The notes beneath the pieces were generated by a model that was given only the letters and a program-made list of their open reading frames with translations, made no database searches and had not been told where the DNA came from. A stretch of 5,670 nucleotides of DNA, taken from positions 1 to 5,670 of the forward strand of contig JAQBPF010000164.1 of NCBI GenBank assembly GCA_028287665.1, given 5' to 3'. Each line of letters opens with the position of its first letter. Position 1 is the first letter of the stretch. Positions 1-5,405 of this stretch are shown piece after piece. Made by a program: the position numbers and the translations under genes. The stretch comes from Deinococcus sp. Its GTDB lineage: Bacteria > Deinococcota > Deinococci > Deinococcales > Deinococcaceae.

Positions 1-92
1 TGTGGGGCACAGTTTCTGTGATTCTGAGTGGGCAGGAACCGTCGTTGGAGCCTTTGCGCGGGCCGCTGCTGGAACTGTTGTCTTCCGCTTGA
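1..92 (+). CDS. Possible 3' end of an upstream gene (partial)
   Basis: The third forward frame is open from the window edge to a TGA at 90-92. It encodes about 29 residues ending in PLLELLSSA, with many leucines and mostly G or C in third codon positions, which is what the tail of a real gene in this genome would look like. The 5' part lies outside the window, so no family can be named. The stop lies 63 bases before hemB, and a hemB promoter fits in that gap. The overlapping frame that reads on into hemB from position 28 is arginine- and proline-rich and looks like a shadow. The tail is too short for certainty, and this could be non-coding. Confidence 0.4.
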   Translation, partial: WGTVSVILSGQEPSLEPLRGPLLELLSSA

Positions 93-122
93 TTCTGAGC
101 CTCTTCCCGACCCGGTTTCCCA

Positions 123-149
123 TTTGACCCGCCGACCCCGCGCTAGCCT
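123..149 (+). promoter_or_regulatory. Probable leaderless promoter of hemB
   Basis: A TAGCCT box (144-149) fits the TANNNT -10 pattern and ends six bases before the hemB ATG at 156, so transcription would begin at or next to the start codon. A TTTGAC element at 123-128 could be the -35 box, although the 15-base spacer is short. The only purine-rich stretch before the ATG, GAGGG at 150-154, is too close to act as a normal ribosome-binding site, which also favours a leaderless message. Leaderless genes with this geometry are well known in Deinococcus. The assignment rests on motif reading only. Confidence 0.55.
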
Positions 150-155
150 GAGGGC

Positions 156-1163
156 ATGTCCGATTCTGTTCTCCCCATCCCCACCGACCGTCCCCGGCGG
201 TTGCGGCGTTCTCCGGCGTTGCGGGCGCTGACCCGTGAAGTCACGCTGGCCCCGGCGCACCTGATCCACCCCATGTTCGTGCATGAGGAAGCGGCCAACA
301 CGCCCATTGCCACCATGCCGGGTGTGAGCCGCCACAGCCTGGACAGCGCCGTAGCGCAGGCGGGCGAGGCGTGGGCGCTCGGCATCCGCTCGGTCATCCT
401 GTTCGGCATTCCGGGTCACAAAGACGCTCTGGGCACGCAGGCCTACGCCGACGAGGGCATCATTCAGCGGGCGGCGCGGGCCATCAAGGCGGCGCACCCC
501 GACCTGACCGTGATCGCCGATACCTGCCTGTGCGAATACACCGACCACGGGCATTGCGGCCCACTGTGCGAGATCCGGCCCGATGAATGGACGGTGGACA
601 ACGATCCTTCCTTGGAACTCCTGGCGAAAACGGCGGTGTCCCAGGCGCGGGCGGGAGCCGATATCGTGGCTCCCAGCGCCATGATGGACGGCCAGGTGGC
701 GGCGATCCGGGCGGCGCTGGATGCAGCGGGCTTCCCCCACATTCCGGTCATGAGTTACGCCGTGAAGTACGCCAGCGCCTATTACGGCCCCTTCCGCGAG
801 GCAGCGGGCAGCACCCCCAGCGTGGGCGACCGGGCCACCTACCAGATGGATCCGGCAGGCGGCTACCGCGAGGCTCTGCGGGAAGCGCGGCTGGACGCGG
901 CGCAGGGAGCCGATTATCTGATGGTCAAGCCTGCGCTGGCGTACCTGGATGTGCTGAAACTCCTGCGAGACAACTTTGATCTCCCGCTGGTCACCTATAA
1001 TGTCAGCGGCGAATACGCGCTGATCAAGGCTGCCGCGCAACTCGGTTTTATGGATGAGCGCCGCACCGTGCTGGAAACCCTGACCGGAATGCGCCGTGCC
1101 GGGGCCGACGCCATCATCACCTATCACGCCCTGGACGCCGCCCGCTGGCTGCGTGAAGGATAA
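156..1163 (+). CDS. hemB: Porphobilinogen synthase (delta-aminolevulinic acid dehydratase)
   Basis: HemB condenses two 5-aminolevulinate molecules into porphobilinogen, the first common step of haem and other tetrapyrrole synthesis in the cytosol. The 335-residue product has the family's usual length and is a single TIM-barrel domain. The zinc-site motif is complete: Cys124, Cys126 and Cys134 in [14 protein letters not shown], so this is the zinc-dependent type rather than the magnesium-only aspartate type. The two Schiff-base lysines are visible as Lys204 (SYAVKYAS) and Lys258 (LMVKPA), and YNVSGEY at 281-287 is also typical. REALRE at 238-243 lies where other HemB proteins have their allosteric-metal glutamate. 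The start is well fixed: an in-frame TAG at 144 rules out a longer protein, and the N-terminus [17 protein letters not shown] is typical of the family. The next gene begins two bases after the stop, so the two are probably co-transcribed. Confidence 0.97.
   Translation: MSDSVLPIPTDRPRRLRRSPALRALTREVTLAPAHLIHPMFVHEEAANTPIATMPGVSRHSLDSAVAQAGEAWALGIRSVILFGIPGHKDALGTQAYADEGIIQRAARAIKAAHPDLTVIADTCLCEYTDHGHCGPLCEIRPDEWTVDNDPSLELLAKTAVSQARAGADIVAPSAMMDGQVAAIRAALDAAGFPHIPVMSYAVKYASAYYGPFREAAGSTPSVGDRATYQMDPAGGYREALREARLDAAQGADYLMVKPALAYLDVLKLLRDNFDLPLVTYNVSGEYALIKAAAQLGFMDERRTVLETLTGMRRAGADAIITYHALDAARWLREG
1156..1160 (+). promoter_or_regulatory. Ribosome-binding site of the phosphatase gene, inside hemB
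   Basis: AAGGA lies in the last codons of hemB and ends five bases before the ATG at 1166. With hemB's TAA at 1161-1163 falling between the site and the start, ribosomes finishing hemB would be placed to restart. This supports translational coupling and fixes the start of the second gene. Confidence 0.7.
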
Positions 1164-1165
1164 CC

Positions 1166-1723
1166 ATGTCTGTCACCAGAGAACAGAACAGCATCAACGA
1201 CCCTATTCGCGTGGACTGGATTCCCACCGGCATCTGGCCCGGACGCCTCGGCCTGACCTTTGCGCCCGGCAAAAAAGGGACGAGTCTCTACCAGAACGGC
1301 GTGACCCACGCCCGCGACGTGGCCGAGGACATGCACACGCTGGCCCGTGACGGCGTGCAGGTGTTGGCCCCACTCATCGAGGATTTCGAGTTTGACATGC
1401 TGGGGATGGACGGTTATCACGCCGAAGCCGAAGCCCGCAGCATCCTGATCGCCGCCTGCCCGATAGTCGATCAGCACGCGCCCACAGATAAAATTGGCTT
1501 TGCCGCCTATATCGACGAATTGATGACGTACCTGCTGGATGGCCGCCGCGTGGTGGTGCATTGCCGGGGCGGATTGGGCCGGGCCGGGCTGGTGGCCGCC
1601 TGCCTGCTGGTGCAGGGTGGAATGCCCCCCAGAGAGGCTATTGCGCTGGTCCGCGCCACCCGCAGCCGCAACGCCATCGAGACGGCGGTGCAGGTGAGGT
1701 TTGTCGAAGAGTTTGGAGACTGA
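1166..1723 (+). CDS. CDKN3-like protein-tyrosine/dual-specificity phosphatase family protein
   Basis: This 185-residue protein has the layout of the bacterial cysteine phosphatases related to the eukaryotic CDKN3 (KAP) family, which remove phosphate from tyrosine or serine/threonine residues in the cytosol. The early GRLGLTFAPGKKG stretch (26-38) is typical of the bacterial members. The probable general-acid loop is CPIVDQHAP with Asp102. The P-loop HCRGGLGRAG carries the nucleophile Cys133 and the phosphate-binding Arg139 in a C-x5-R pattern. The C-terminal RNAIETAVQVRFVEEF is also characteristic. One oddity is that the residue after Arg139 is Ala140, where many phosphatases have Ser or Thr that helps the cysteine leave. 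Catalysis may be slower, or the protein may only bind phosphorylated targets. There is no signal peptide or membrane segment. The gene follows hemB by two bases and has a good ribosome-binding site, so it is expressed with hemB, but its substrate cannot be read from the sequence. Confidence 0.87.
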   Translation: MSVTREQNSINDPIRVDWIPTGIWPGRLGLTFAPGKKGTSLYQNGVTHARDVAEDMHTLARDGVQVLAPLIEDFEFDMLGMDGYHAEAEARSILIAACPIVDQHAPTDKIGFAAYIDELMTYLLDGRRVVVHCRGGLGRAGLVAACLLVQGGMPPREAIALVRATRSRNAIETAVQVRFVEEFGD

Positions 1724-1870
1724 ATCGGGCGAAGCGGGAACCAAATAAAGTGTGTGTTGCACAGAAACTTCGGCCCTCTTCGGAAAACCCGTTTGTGGAG
1801 TGCGACCTTTTTAGAAGAGTTGTCCGAATGACAGCCTCATATCAATTCTTGTGAGAAGTCCGGTTTAAAA

Positions 1871-1903
1871 GCTCTGCATTTCGGCTTTTTACCCGAACAG
1901 AGC
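1871..1903 (+). other. Bulged RNA hairpin, function unknown
   Basis: GCTCTG (1871-1876) pairs with CAGAGC (1898-1903) and TTCGG (1880-1884) pairs with CCGAA (1893-1897). This gives 11 base pairs with a three-base bulge (CAT, 1877-1879) and a loop CTTTTTAC. The T-run lies in the loop, not after the stem, so it is not a normal terminator. It could be part of a structured 3' untranslated region or a small RNA, or it could be chance. Confidence 0.35.
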
Positions 1904-2163
1904 GAGTGAGAAGGGGTACGGGCTGAAGAGAGGTGGAAGGACAGAGGGGAACTGTATTGATCAGCAGGGTCGCGTGTTCGAGAATCCTATGAAATCACGG
2001 CAGAGAGAAGATTCCTGACGCTTCTATGCTGCCCACTCCTCCCCGCCAGTTCCTCATTCGTTCGGTCAACAAACAACGGTGTAACCAACTAAGGCCGTTG
2101 ACAGATGCTCCAGAACTCGGCGACTTGGTGTTTCAACGCGAGTGGCCCATTGACTCTTTCTGA

Positions 2164-2193
2164 CCGACGAGAATCGCTCTTCGTCGGCTTTTT
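2164..2193 (+). terminator. Rho-independent terminator with no recognised gene in front
   Basis: CCGACGA (2164-2170) pairs perfectly with TCGTCGG (2181-2187) around a ten-base loop, and the stem is followed by C and a run of five T (2189-2193). On the other strand no T-run follows the stem, so it acts in the + direction. The nearest recognised + strand gene is the phosphatase, which ended 440 bases earlier. It must therefore end a long hemB-operon transcript, a small RNA, or a short ORF whose TGA (2161-2163) touches the stem. Confidence 0.75.
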
Positions 2194-2412
2194 CTGATCT
2201 GAGAGCTGCGCTGCATTGGCAGGCTGTCCATCCGCACAGGAGAAGAGGGGAGGGGGATAGACACCAGTAGACACCTGTGCTTCACTGATGGCCACGAGTC
2301 CATTGAGGTGTGGGTCAACCGGTCACCCACCATTTGTTGTTGCGCTTCCTGTATGCCGCAAGGTATGACCAGTCGCTACCGTTTAGGTATCCTGCCTGTC
2401 AGAAAAATTTGA

Positions 2413-2441
2413 TTGACTGACCTGTAAGTTTATTTTATGTA
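2413..2441 (+). promoter_or_regulatory. Probable sigma-70-type promoter of the binding-protein gene
   Basis: TTGACT (2413-2418, five of six consensus bases) and TATGTA (2436-2441) are separated by 17 bases. An A/T-rich stretch (2402-2410) just upstream could act as an UP element. Transcription would begin near 2448, giving a 5' untranslated region of roughly 40 bases. Confidence 0.6.
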
Positions 2442-2475
2442 CTCTGCCAGCTCATTAAGAATTCGCGCTCAGGTT

Positions 2476-2483
2476 AAGGAAGG
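2476..2483 (+). promoter_or_regulatory. Strong ribosome-binding site for the binding-protein gene
   Basis: AAGGAAGG ends six bases before the ATG at 2490. It is the strongest Shine-Dalgarno match in the window and fixes the start of the gene that follows. Confidence 0.8.
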
Positions 2484-2489
2484 TTTGCC

Positions 2490-3284
2490 ATGTATCCACC
2501 GCGCCTCAACCGTCTATCGTCGTTTGTCTCTATCGGCCTGCTGTGCCTGGCTTCTTCCTGCCTAAACCGAGCCGAAGCTGCCAGTCCCAATACACTTCAG
2601 GGCAGCGGGACATTAAAGCTTGGATTTTCTACCAATACTCCAGGTCTGATCACTGTGGAAGGCGGTAAAATCACTGGCTTTGCCGTGGAACTGATGTCTC
2701 TGATTGGCAAGGAGATGAAGATCAAGTCGGTGACATGGAAAAAAGTGGCGACTCAGGATGCTCTGCTCAAAGATCTGGGAACCGGAGCCTTTGACGCCGT
2801 GTTTGACGCGCGGCTGCCTCAGGTCATCAGCGACATTGACCAGAGTGCGCCGCTGGGATGTACGGGGGGTGTATTGTTTGCCCGTCCCGGCGGCCCCAGC
2901 ACACAGGCGGGCCTTAAAGGAAAAAGCATCGCCATGACGACGGATCACCCGTATTTCAACTATATTCGCAATCTTCCCTTTGAGAAAAAAGTGAACGTGT
3001 TTTCTTCATCCGATGCAGGTCTGCTGGGGTTCTTGCTGGGTTCGGTGGATGTACTGCTGCTCGACCGGTTCGATGCGCTCAAGATGTACAAGAAAGTCGG
3101 CCCCGAAAAATTGCAGGTCAGTCCTCTGCTGTGGAGCCAGCCTATGTATGTGGTCGTCACCACCGATCCTAAAAAAGAGGTGACGGCGGCCATCAATAAG
3201 GCGCTTGCCAAGCTTCAGGCCAACGGCACCTACGCCACCCTGAGCAAGAAATATTTTACTCAGGATGTGCGCTGCACGCAGTAA
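2490..3284 (+). CDS. Secreted solute-binding protein, family 3 (polar amino-acid ABC-transporter type)
   Basis: The 264-residue product matches the SBP_bac_3 fold, whose members capture polar amino acids or similar small ligands outside the cytoplasmic membrane and deliver them to an ABC importer. It starts with a signal peptide: basic N-terminus, hydrophobic core at about 11-23 and an AEA site (28-30) suited to signal peptidase I. Cys24 follows LASS, a poor lipobox, so lipid anchoring is possible but less likely. Lobe 1 begins at GTLKLGFSTNTPG (40-52), followed by ITGFAVELMSLIGKEM and LGTGAFDAVFDARLP. Arg108 lies where family members bind the ligand's carboxylate. The second lobe spans roughly 140-225 and the C-terminal helices end in NGTYATLSKKYF. 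Cys124 and Cys262 could form a disulphide. There is no permease or ATPase gene next to it, so partners must be elsewhere. Third codon positions are less GC-rich than in hemB or bshC, which hints at a different history. The ligand cannot be predicted. Confidence 0.9.
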   Translation: MYPPRLNRLSSFVSIGLLCLASSCLNRAEAASPNTLQGSGTLKLGFSTNTPGLITVEGGKITGFAVELMSLIGKEMKIKSVTWKKVATQDALLKDLGTGAFDAVFDARLPQVISDIDQSAPLGCTGGVLFARPGGPSTQAGLKGKSIAMTTDHPYFNYIRNLPFEKKVNVFSSSDAGLLGFLLGSVDVLLLDRFDALKMYKKVGPEKLQVSPLLWSQPMYVVVTTDPKKEVTAAINKALAKLQANGTYATLSKKYFTQDVRCTQ

Positions 3285-3485
3285 TCCGGGATCCTTGTTG
3301 TTCCGGCTTATTCCGCTCGGATTGAAGGCCGCATACCAAAACCGCATTGTTTGCCTGTCCAGAGGACAGAGTTCATCCTTCCCCACCCCTTTGAGCTGGA
3401 CTGAATGCCCCACAGTACGGCCTTCAGGTCGGCTTCCGCAGAGGCCAACCGGATTTCTAATGGTGTGCCCTGCCCATCATGCGTT
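3285..3485. other. Gap between convergent genes
   Basis: This stretch lies between the 3' ends of the binding-protein gene and bshC. A short hairpin, CTGTCC-AGA-GGACAG (3355-3369), is followed on the + side by a weak T-containing stretch and on the - side by none, so it is at best a weak + strand terminator. On the - strand one frame is open from within the end of bshC down to a TAA at 3308-3310. Its first part (about 3400-3480) reads TPLEIRLASAEADLKAVLWG, which looks protein-like but is not recognised and has no start codon of its own. Confidence 0.5.
3355..3369 (+). terminator. Weak candidate terminator after the binding-protein gene
   Basis: A perfect six-pair stem with a three-base loop (CTGTCC AGA GGACAG) lies 70 bases after the stop. 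It is followed by AGTTCATCCTT, which is only partly T-rich. Either strand could form the hairpin, but neither has a good T-run, so this remains tentative. Confidence 0.25.
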
Positions 3486-5042
3486 TTACGGAATCTCCAC
3501 TTCTCCTCGCCACCCCGCAGGCCGCTCCAGCAGCAGCTTCAGCGGGGTTTCGCCGTGCTTCAGCAGATAGGTCAGGAAATTCATTTCGCGTTCCTGGGGC
3601 GTGCCGCCCGGCAACAGATGGGCCTTCAGGCGGGTCAGTTGGCCGCTGCGGTCATTTTCCTGCCGGGCCAGTGCGCGGGTGGCCAGCGTTTGCAGGTGGG
3701 CAATCCGGGCGGTGGTGCGGGTGCGGGTGCGGGCAGCAGCGCCTCCCAGAGTCGGATCGAGGGCCGCGATTTCATCGGTCAGGGCGTGCAGATCGGCGTT
3801 CAGGGCGCTGAGGCGTTCGGCGGTCACGGCCCCGGCCTGGCGTTCCTGCGCCAATGAGCGGCCCAACACGCCTTCCGGGTCGGCCTGTACCTGCGCGGCA
3901 TTGGCGTTCAGGCGGCGCAGCAGCCGGGCCACATTGGGTTCCAGCCACGTCACACTCAGGCGGGGCCACAGCAGCGGTTGCTGAAGCCCGTGCAGCGGGT
4001 ACACCTCCTTGAGTTGTGCGCCGTAGGCAATCTCGCCGGGGCCAACCACGAAGGCGGCGGTGGGCAGCAGCGCGTCCTGCACGGTGGGCCGCAACCCTGC
4101 TGCCGGAGTCAGGCGCGAGGGGTCGGCGTCCAGCACCGCCAGCAGGTCGGCTTTGGTATAGCTGCGGGTGTCGGTGACAAAGGTTTTGCCGTCCAGCTTC
4201 AGCAGTCGGCGTTGGCCGTCGTCTTCCTCGATAAACAGGTTGGTGGCCCCCGCCGGGCGGCGCAGCTGCGGCACAAAGCCCCGGCGTTCCAGTGCGGCGG
4301 CGGCGGCCTCTATCCGGGCCGAGCTTTCCAGCGGACGCTCCAGTTCACGGGCCAGCGTGGGGGCCATCAGGCGGGCCAGCGCGGGGTGCAGAGGATCGAG
4401 TACCAGCAGCCCAGCCGGAGCCAGCAGGCCGTGAATCAGGCGGGCAAACACATCGGCGTAACTGCCGCCAGCCGCCAGCGCCCGTTCGATTCTTCCCCGC
4501 ACAGCCGCCATATACTCCTGCGGAGCGTCAAAGGCGTCCAGCAGGGCCATCACCTGCGCTGTCCACTCGGCCCGCCACGGAATACGGCCCACAGGCACCC
4601 CTTCCGGCACATCCAGCGTCAGGTGGTGCAGGCGCTCCGAGTGATCTAGCAGCGTCGTGGAGGCCACTTCTGCCGCGTCGTGATCCTGGCTGGCAATCCA
4701 GTACACCGCCACCACAGGCACGTCCTCGGTGTGAAGTTCTCTTGCCAGGAGTGCTGCACCTGCGCCCTTATGCACGCTGTAGGCTGGCCCGGTCAACAGT
4801 CCGGCCTGCTGCCCGGTCACGACCACGCGGGAAGCCGGGTGCGCCAGGTGCGTCAGGGCCGCCTCTGAGTGGGCGTCCAGCGTGCCCAACTCCTGGTGGT
4901 AGGCCCGCAGCGCCGCCGCCAGTGCCGTACGGTCCAGCTCAGGCCGGGTTTCTGCCAGGGCCGCCGCCGTATCGCCCGCCTTCAGCCGGATAAATTCTGC
5001 CAATTCGCCTGCCCGGTAAGCTGTTGCCAAGTCTGCCGCCAT
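3486..5042 (-). CDS. bshC: Bacillithiol biosynthesis cysteine-adding enzyme BshC
   Basis: BshC is the putative last enzyme of bacillithiol synthesis, adding cysteine to glucosaminyl-malate in the cytosol. Bacillithiol is the main low-molecular-weight thiol of Bacillota and Deinococcus. At 518 residues it is close to the roughly 540 of the Bacillus enzyme. The nucleotide-binding core is clear: VVVTGQQAGLLTGPAYSVHK (73-92) and VYWIASQDHDAAEV (113-126). The second conserved block is LRPTVQDALLPT (317-328) with GPGEIAY (334-340). An alanine-, leucine- and arginine-rich helical segment (about 368-470) matches the coiled-coil region of the family. The terminal PQEREMNFLTYLLKHG (482-497) is also typical. 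The ATG at 5042 leaves a normal short N-terminus, with AGAGG eight bases upstream as a modest ribosome-binding site. No other bsh gene lies in the window. A TAAATT at 5107-5112 on the - strand could be a -10 box, but no good -35 accompanies it. Confidence 0.95.
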   Translation of the reverse strand: MAADLATAYRAGELAEFIRLKAGDTAAALAETRPELDRTALAAALRAYHQELGTLDAHSEAALTHLAHPASRVVVTGQQAGLLTGPAYSVHKGAGAALLARELHTEDVPVVAVYWIASQDHDAAEVASTTLLDHSERLHHLTLDVPEGVPVGRIPWRAEWTAQVMALLDAFDAPQEYMAAVRGRIERALAAGGSYADVFARLIHGLLAPAGLLVLDPLHPALARLMAPTLARELERPLESSARIEAAAAALERRGFVPQLRRPAGATNLFIEEDDGQRRLLKLDGKTFVTDTRSYTKADLLAVLDADPSRLTPAAGLRPTVQDALLPTAAFVVGPGEIAYGAQLKEVYPLHGLQQPLLWPRLSVTWLEPNVARLLRRLNANAAQVQADPEGVLGRSLAQERQAGAVTAERLSALNADLHALTDEIAALDPTLGGAAARTRTRTTARIAHLQTLATRALARQENDRSGQLTRLKAHLLPGGTPQEREMNFLTYLLKHGETPLKLLLERPAGWRGEVEIP

Positions 5043-5226
5043 CCGCTCTGCCTCTACTTTTTCACCGTTCGGGCCCTGTTGGTGCGTGCCAGACGGAAGA
5101 ATCTTGAATTTAGACCCCAGGCCGCAGAGAGCGGTACAGGGTCAACCCATGCACGTTAAAGCACCGCAAAACTTAAAGCAACAAGAGGGAGAGAGTGGTT
5201 TGTAAGTGGGAGGGGCAATCGCTTTG

Positions 5227-5402
5227 CTCACTCACCCCTCTGCTGCGCAGCTCTACGAGTCCCAACCTGCCCCCTCAAGGGTGAGTAGCTAAAAGCACAC
5301 GGTTCTGCCTCTTTGCAGTTTGCCCTCGCCCCTTGCGGGAGAGGGGCGCTGCCTGGCAGCGGGGTGAGGGGGCCACGTGTGGGCGAACCCGCCCCCTCAC
5401 CC
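5227..5402. repeat. Cluster of GC-rich inverted repeats, probable dispersed intergenic repeat
   Basis: Several palindromes are stacked here. ACTCACCC (5230-5237) pairs with GGGTGAGT (5279-5286) and encloses the perfect palindrome GCTGCGCAGC (5242-5251). CGCCCC (5327-5332) pairs with GGGGCG (5343-5348). GCTGC pairs with GCAGC at 5349-5360, and GGGTGAGGGGGC (5362-5373) pairs with GCCCCCTCACCC (5391-5402). The motifs CTCACCC and CCCCCTCA recur in both orientations. This architecture resembles the short non-coding repeats scattered between genes in Deinococcus and other GC-rich genomes. Whether it is multi-copy cannot be shown from one window. Confidence 0.55.
5362..5402 (-). terminator. Strong hairpin right after the regulator gene, possible terminator
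   Basis: A perfect 12-pair GC-rich stem with a 17-base loop begins three bases after the regulator's TAG. Its position fits transcript ending or 3'-end protection. No T-run follows on the - strand, so it is not a textbook rho-independent terminator. It is also one unit of the repeat cluster. Confidence 0.4.
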
Positions 5403-5405
5403 GTC

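Larger units (their letters stand above)
1724..2412. other. Long gene-poor intergenic region
   Basis: No recognisable protein gene is found here on either strand. It contains a bulged hairpin (1871-1903), a rho-independent terminator (2164-2193), a short unrecognised open frame (2026-2163) that stops directly against the terminator, a 10-base-period direct repeat of TAGACACC (2258-2265 and 2268-2275), and a spaced inverted repeat GTGGGT...ACCCAC (2310-2315 and 2325-2330). Base composition is less GC-rich than the flanking hemB unit. Minus-strand open frames across 2089-2333 have no convincing ribosome-binding site or family motif and look accidental. No terminator is visible directly after the phosphatase gene, so its transcript may run as far as 2193. 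Confidence 0.6.
5043..5405. other. Intergenic region between the regulator and bshC
   Basis: No gene is seen in these 363 bases. The half next to bshC (5043-5220) is comparatively AT-rich and should hold the bshC promoter, but no box pair is convincing. The half next to the regulator (5227-5402) is packed with GC-rich inverted repeats, which are listed separately. Confidence 0.6.

Noticed and set aside
1766..1783. CTTCGG...CTTCGG after the phosphatase gene as a terminator hairpin.
   Set aside because: The two copies are direct, not inverted, and cannot pair as a stem; no T-run follows.
1966..1996. A tRNA T-arm-like stretch (GGTCGCGTGTTCGAGAATCC).
   Set aside because: No matching acceptor stem, D-arm or anticodon arm lies upstream at the right distance, and the T-stem does not pair properly.
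2089..2333. Two overlapping - strand open frames of 66-68 codons.
   Set aside because: They overlap each other and the + strand terminator, have no good ribosome-binding site and show no family motif.
2435..2451. TTATGT resembling half of the Deinococcus radiation/desiccation response palindrome.
   Set aside because: Only the left half matches; the second half-site is absent and the bases are better explained as the -10 region of the promoter.
3006..3413. A 135-codon - strand frame covering the end of the binding-protein gene.
   Set aside because: It lies mostly antisense to a clear family 3 binding protein and has no recognisable motif.
3486..4993. Several long + strand open frames opposite bshC.
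   Set aside because: They are rich in Arg, Gly, Pro and Ser, as expected for the complement of a GC-rich gene, and bshC itself is unmistakable.
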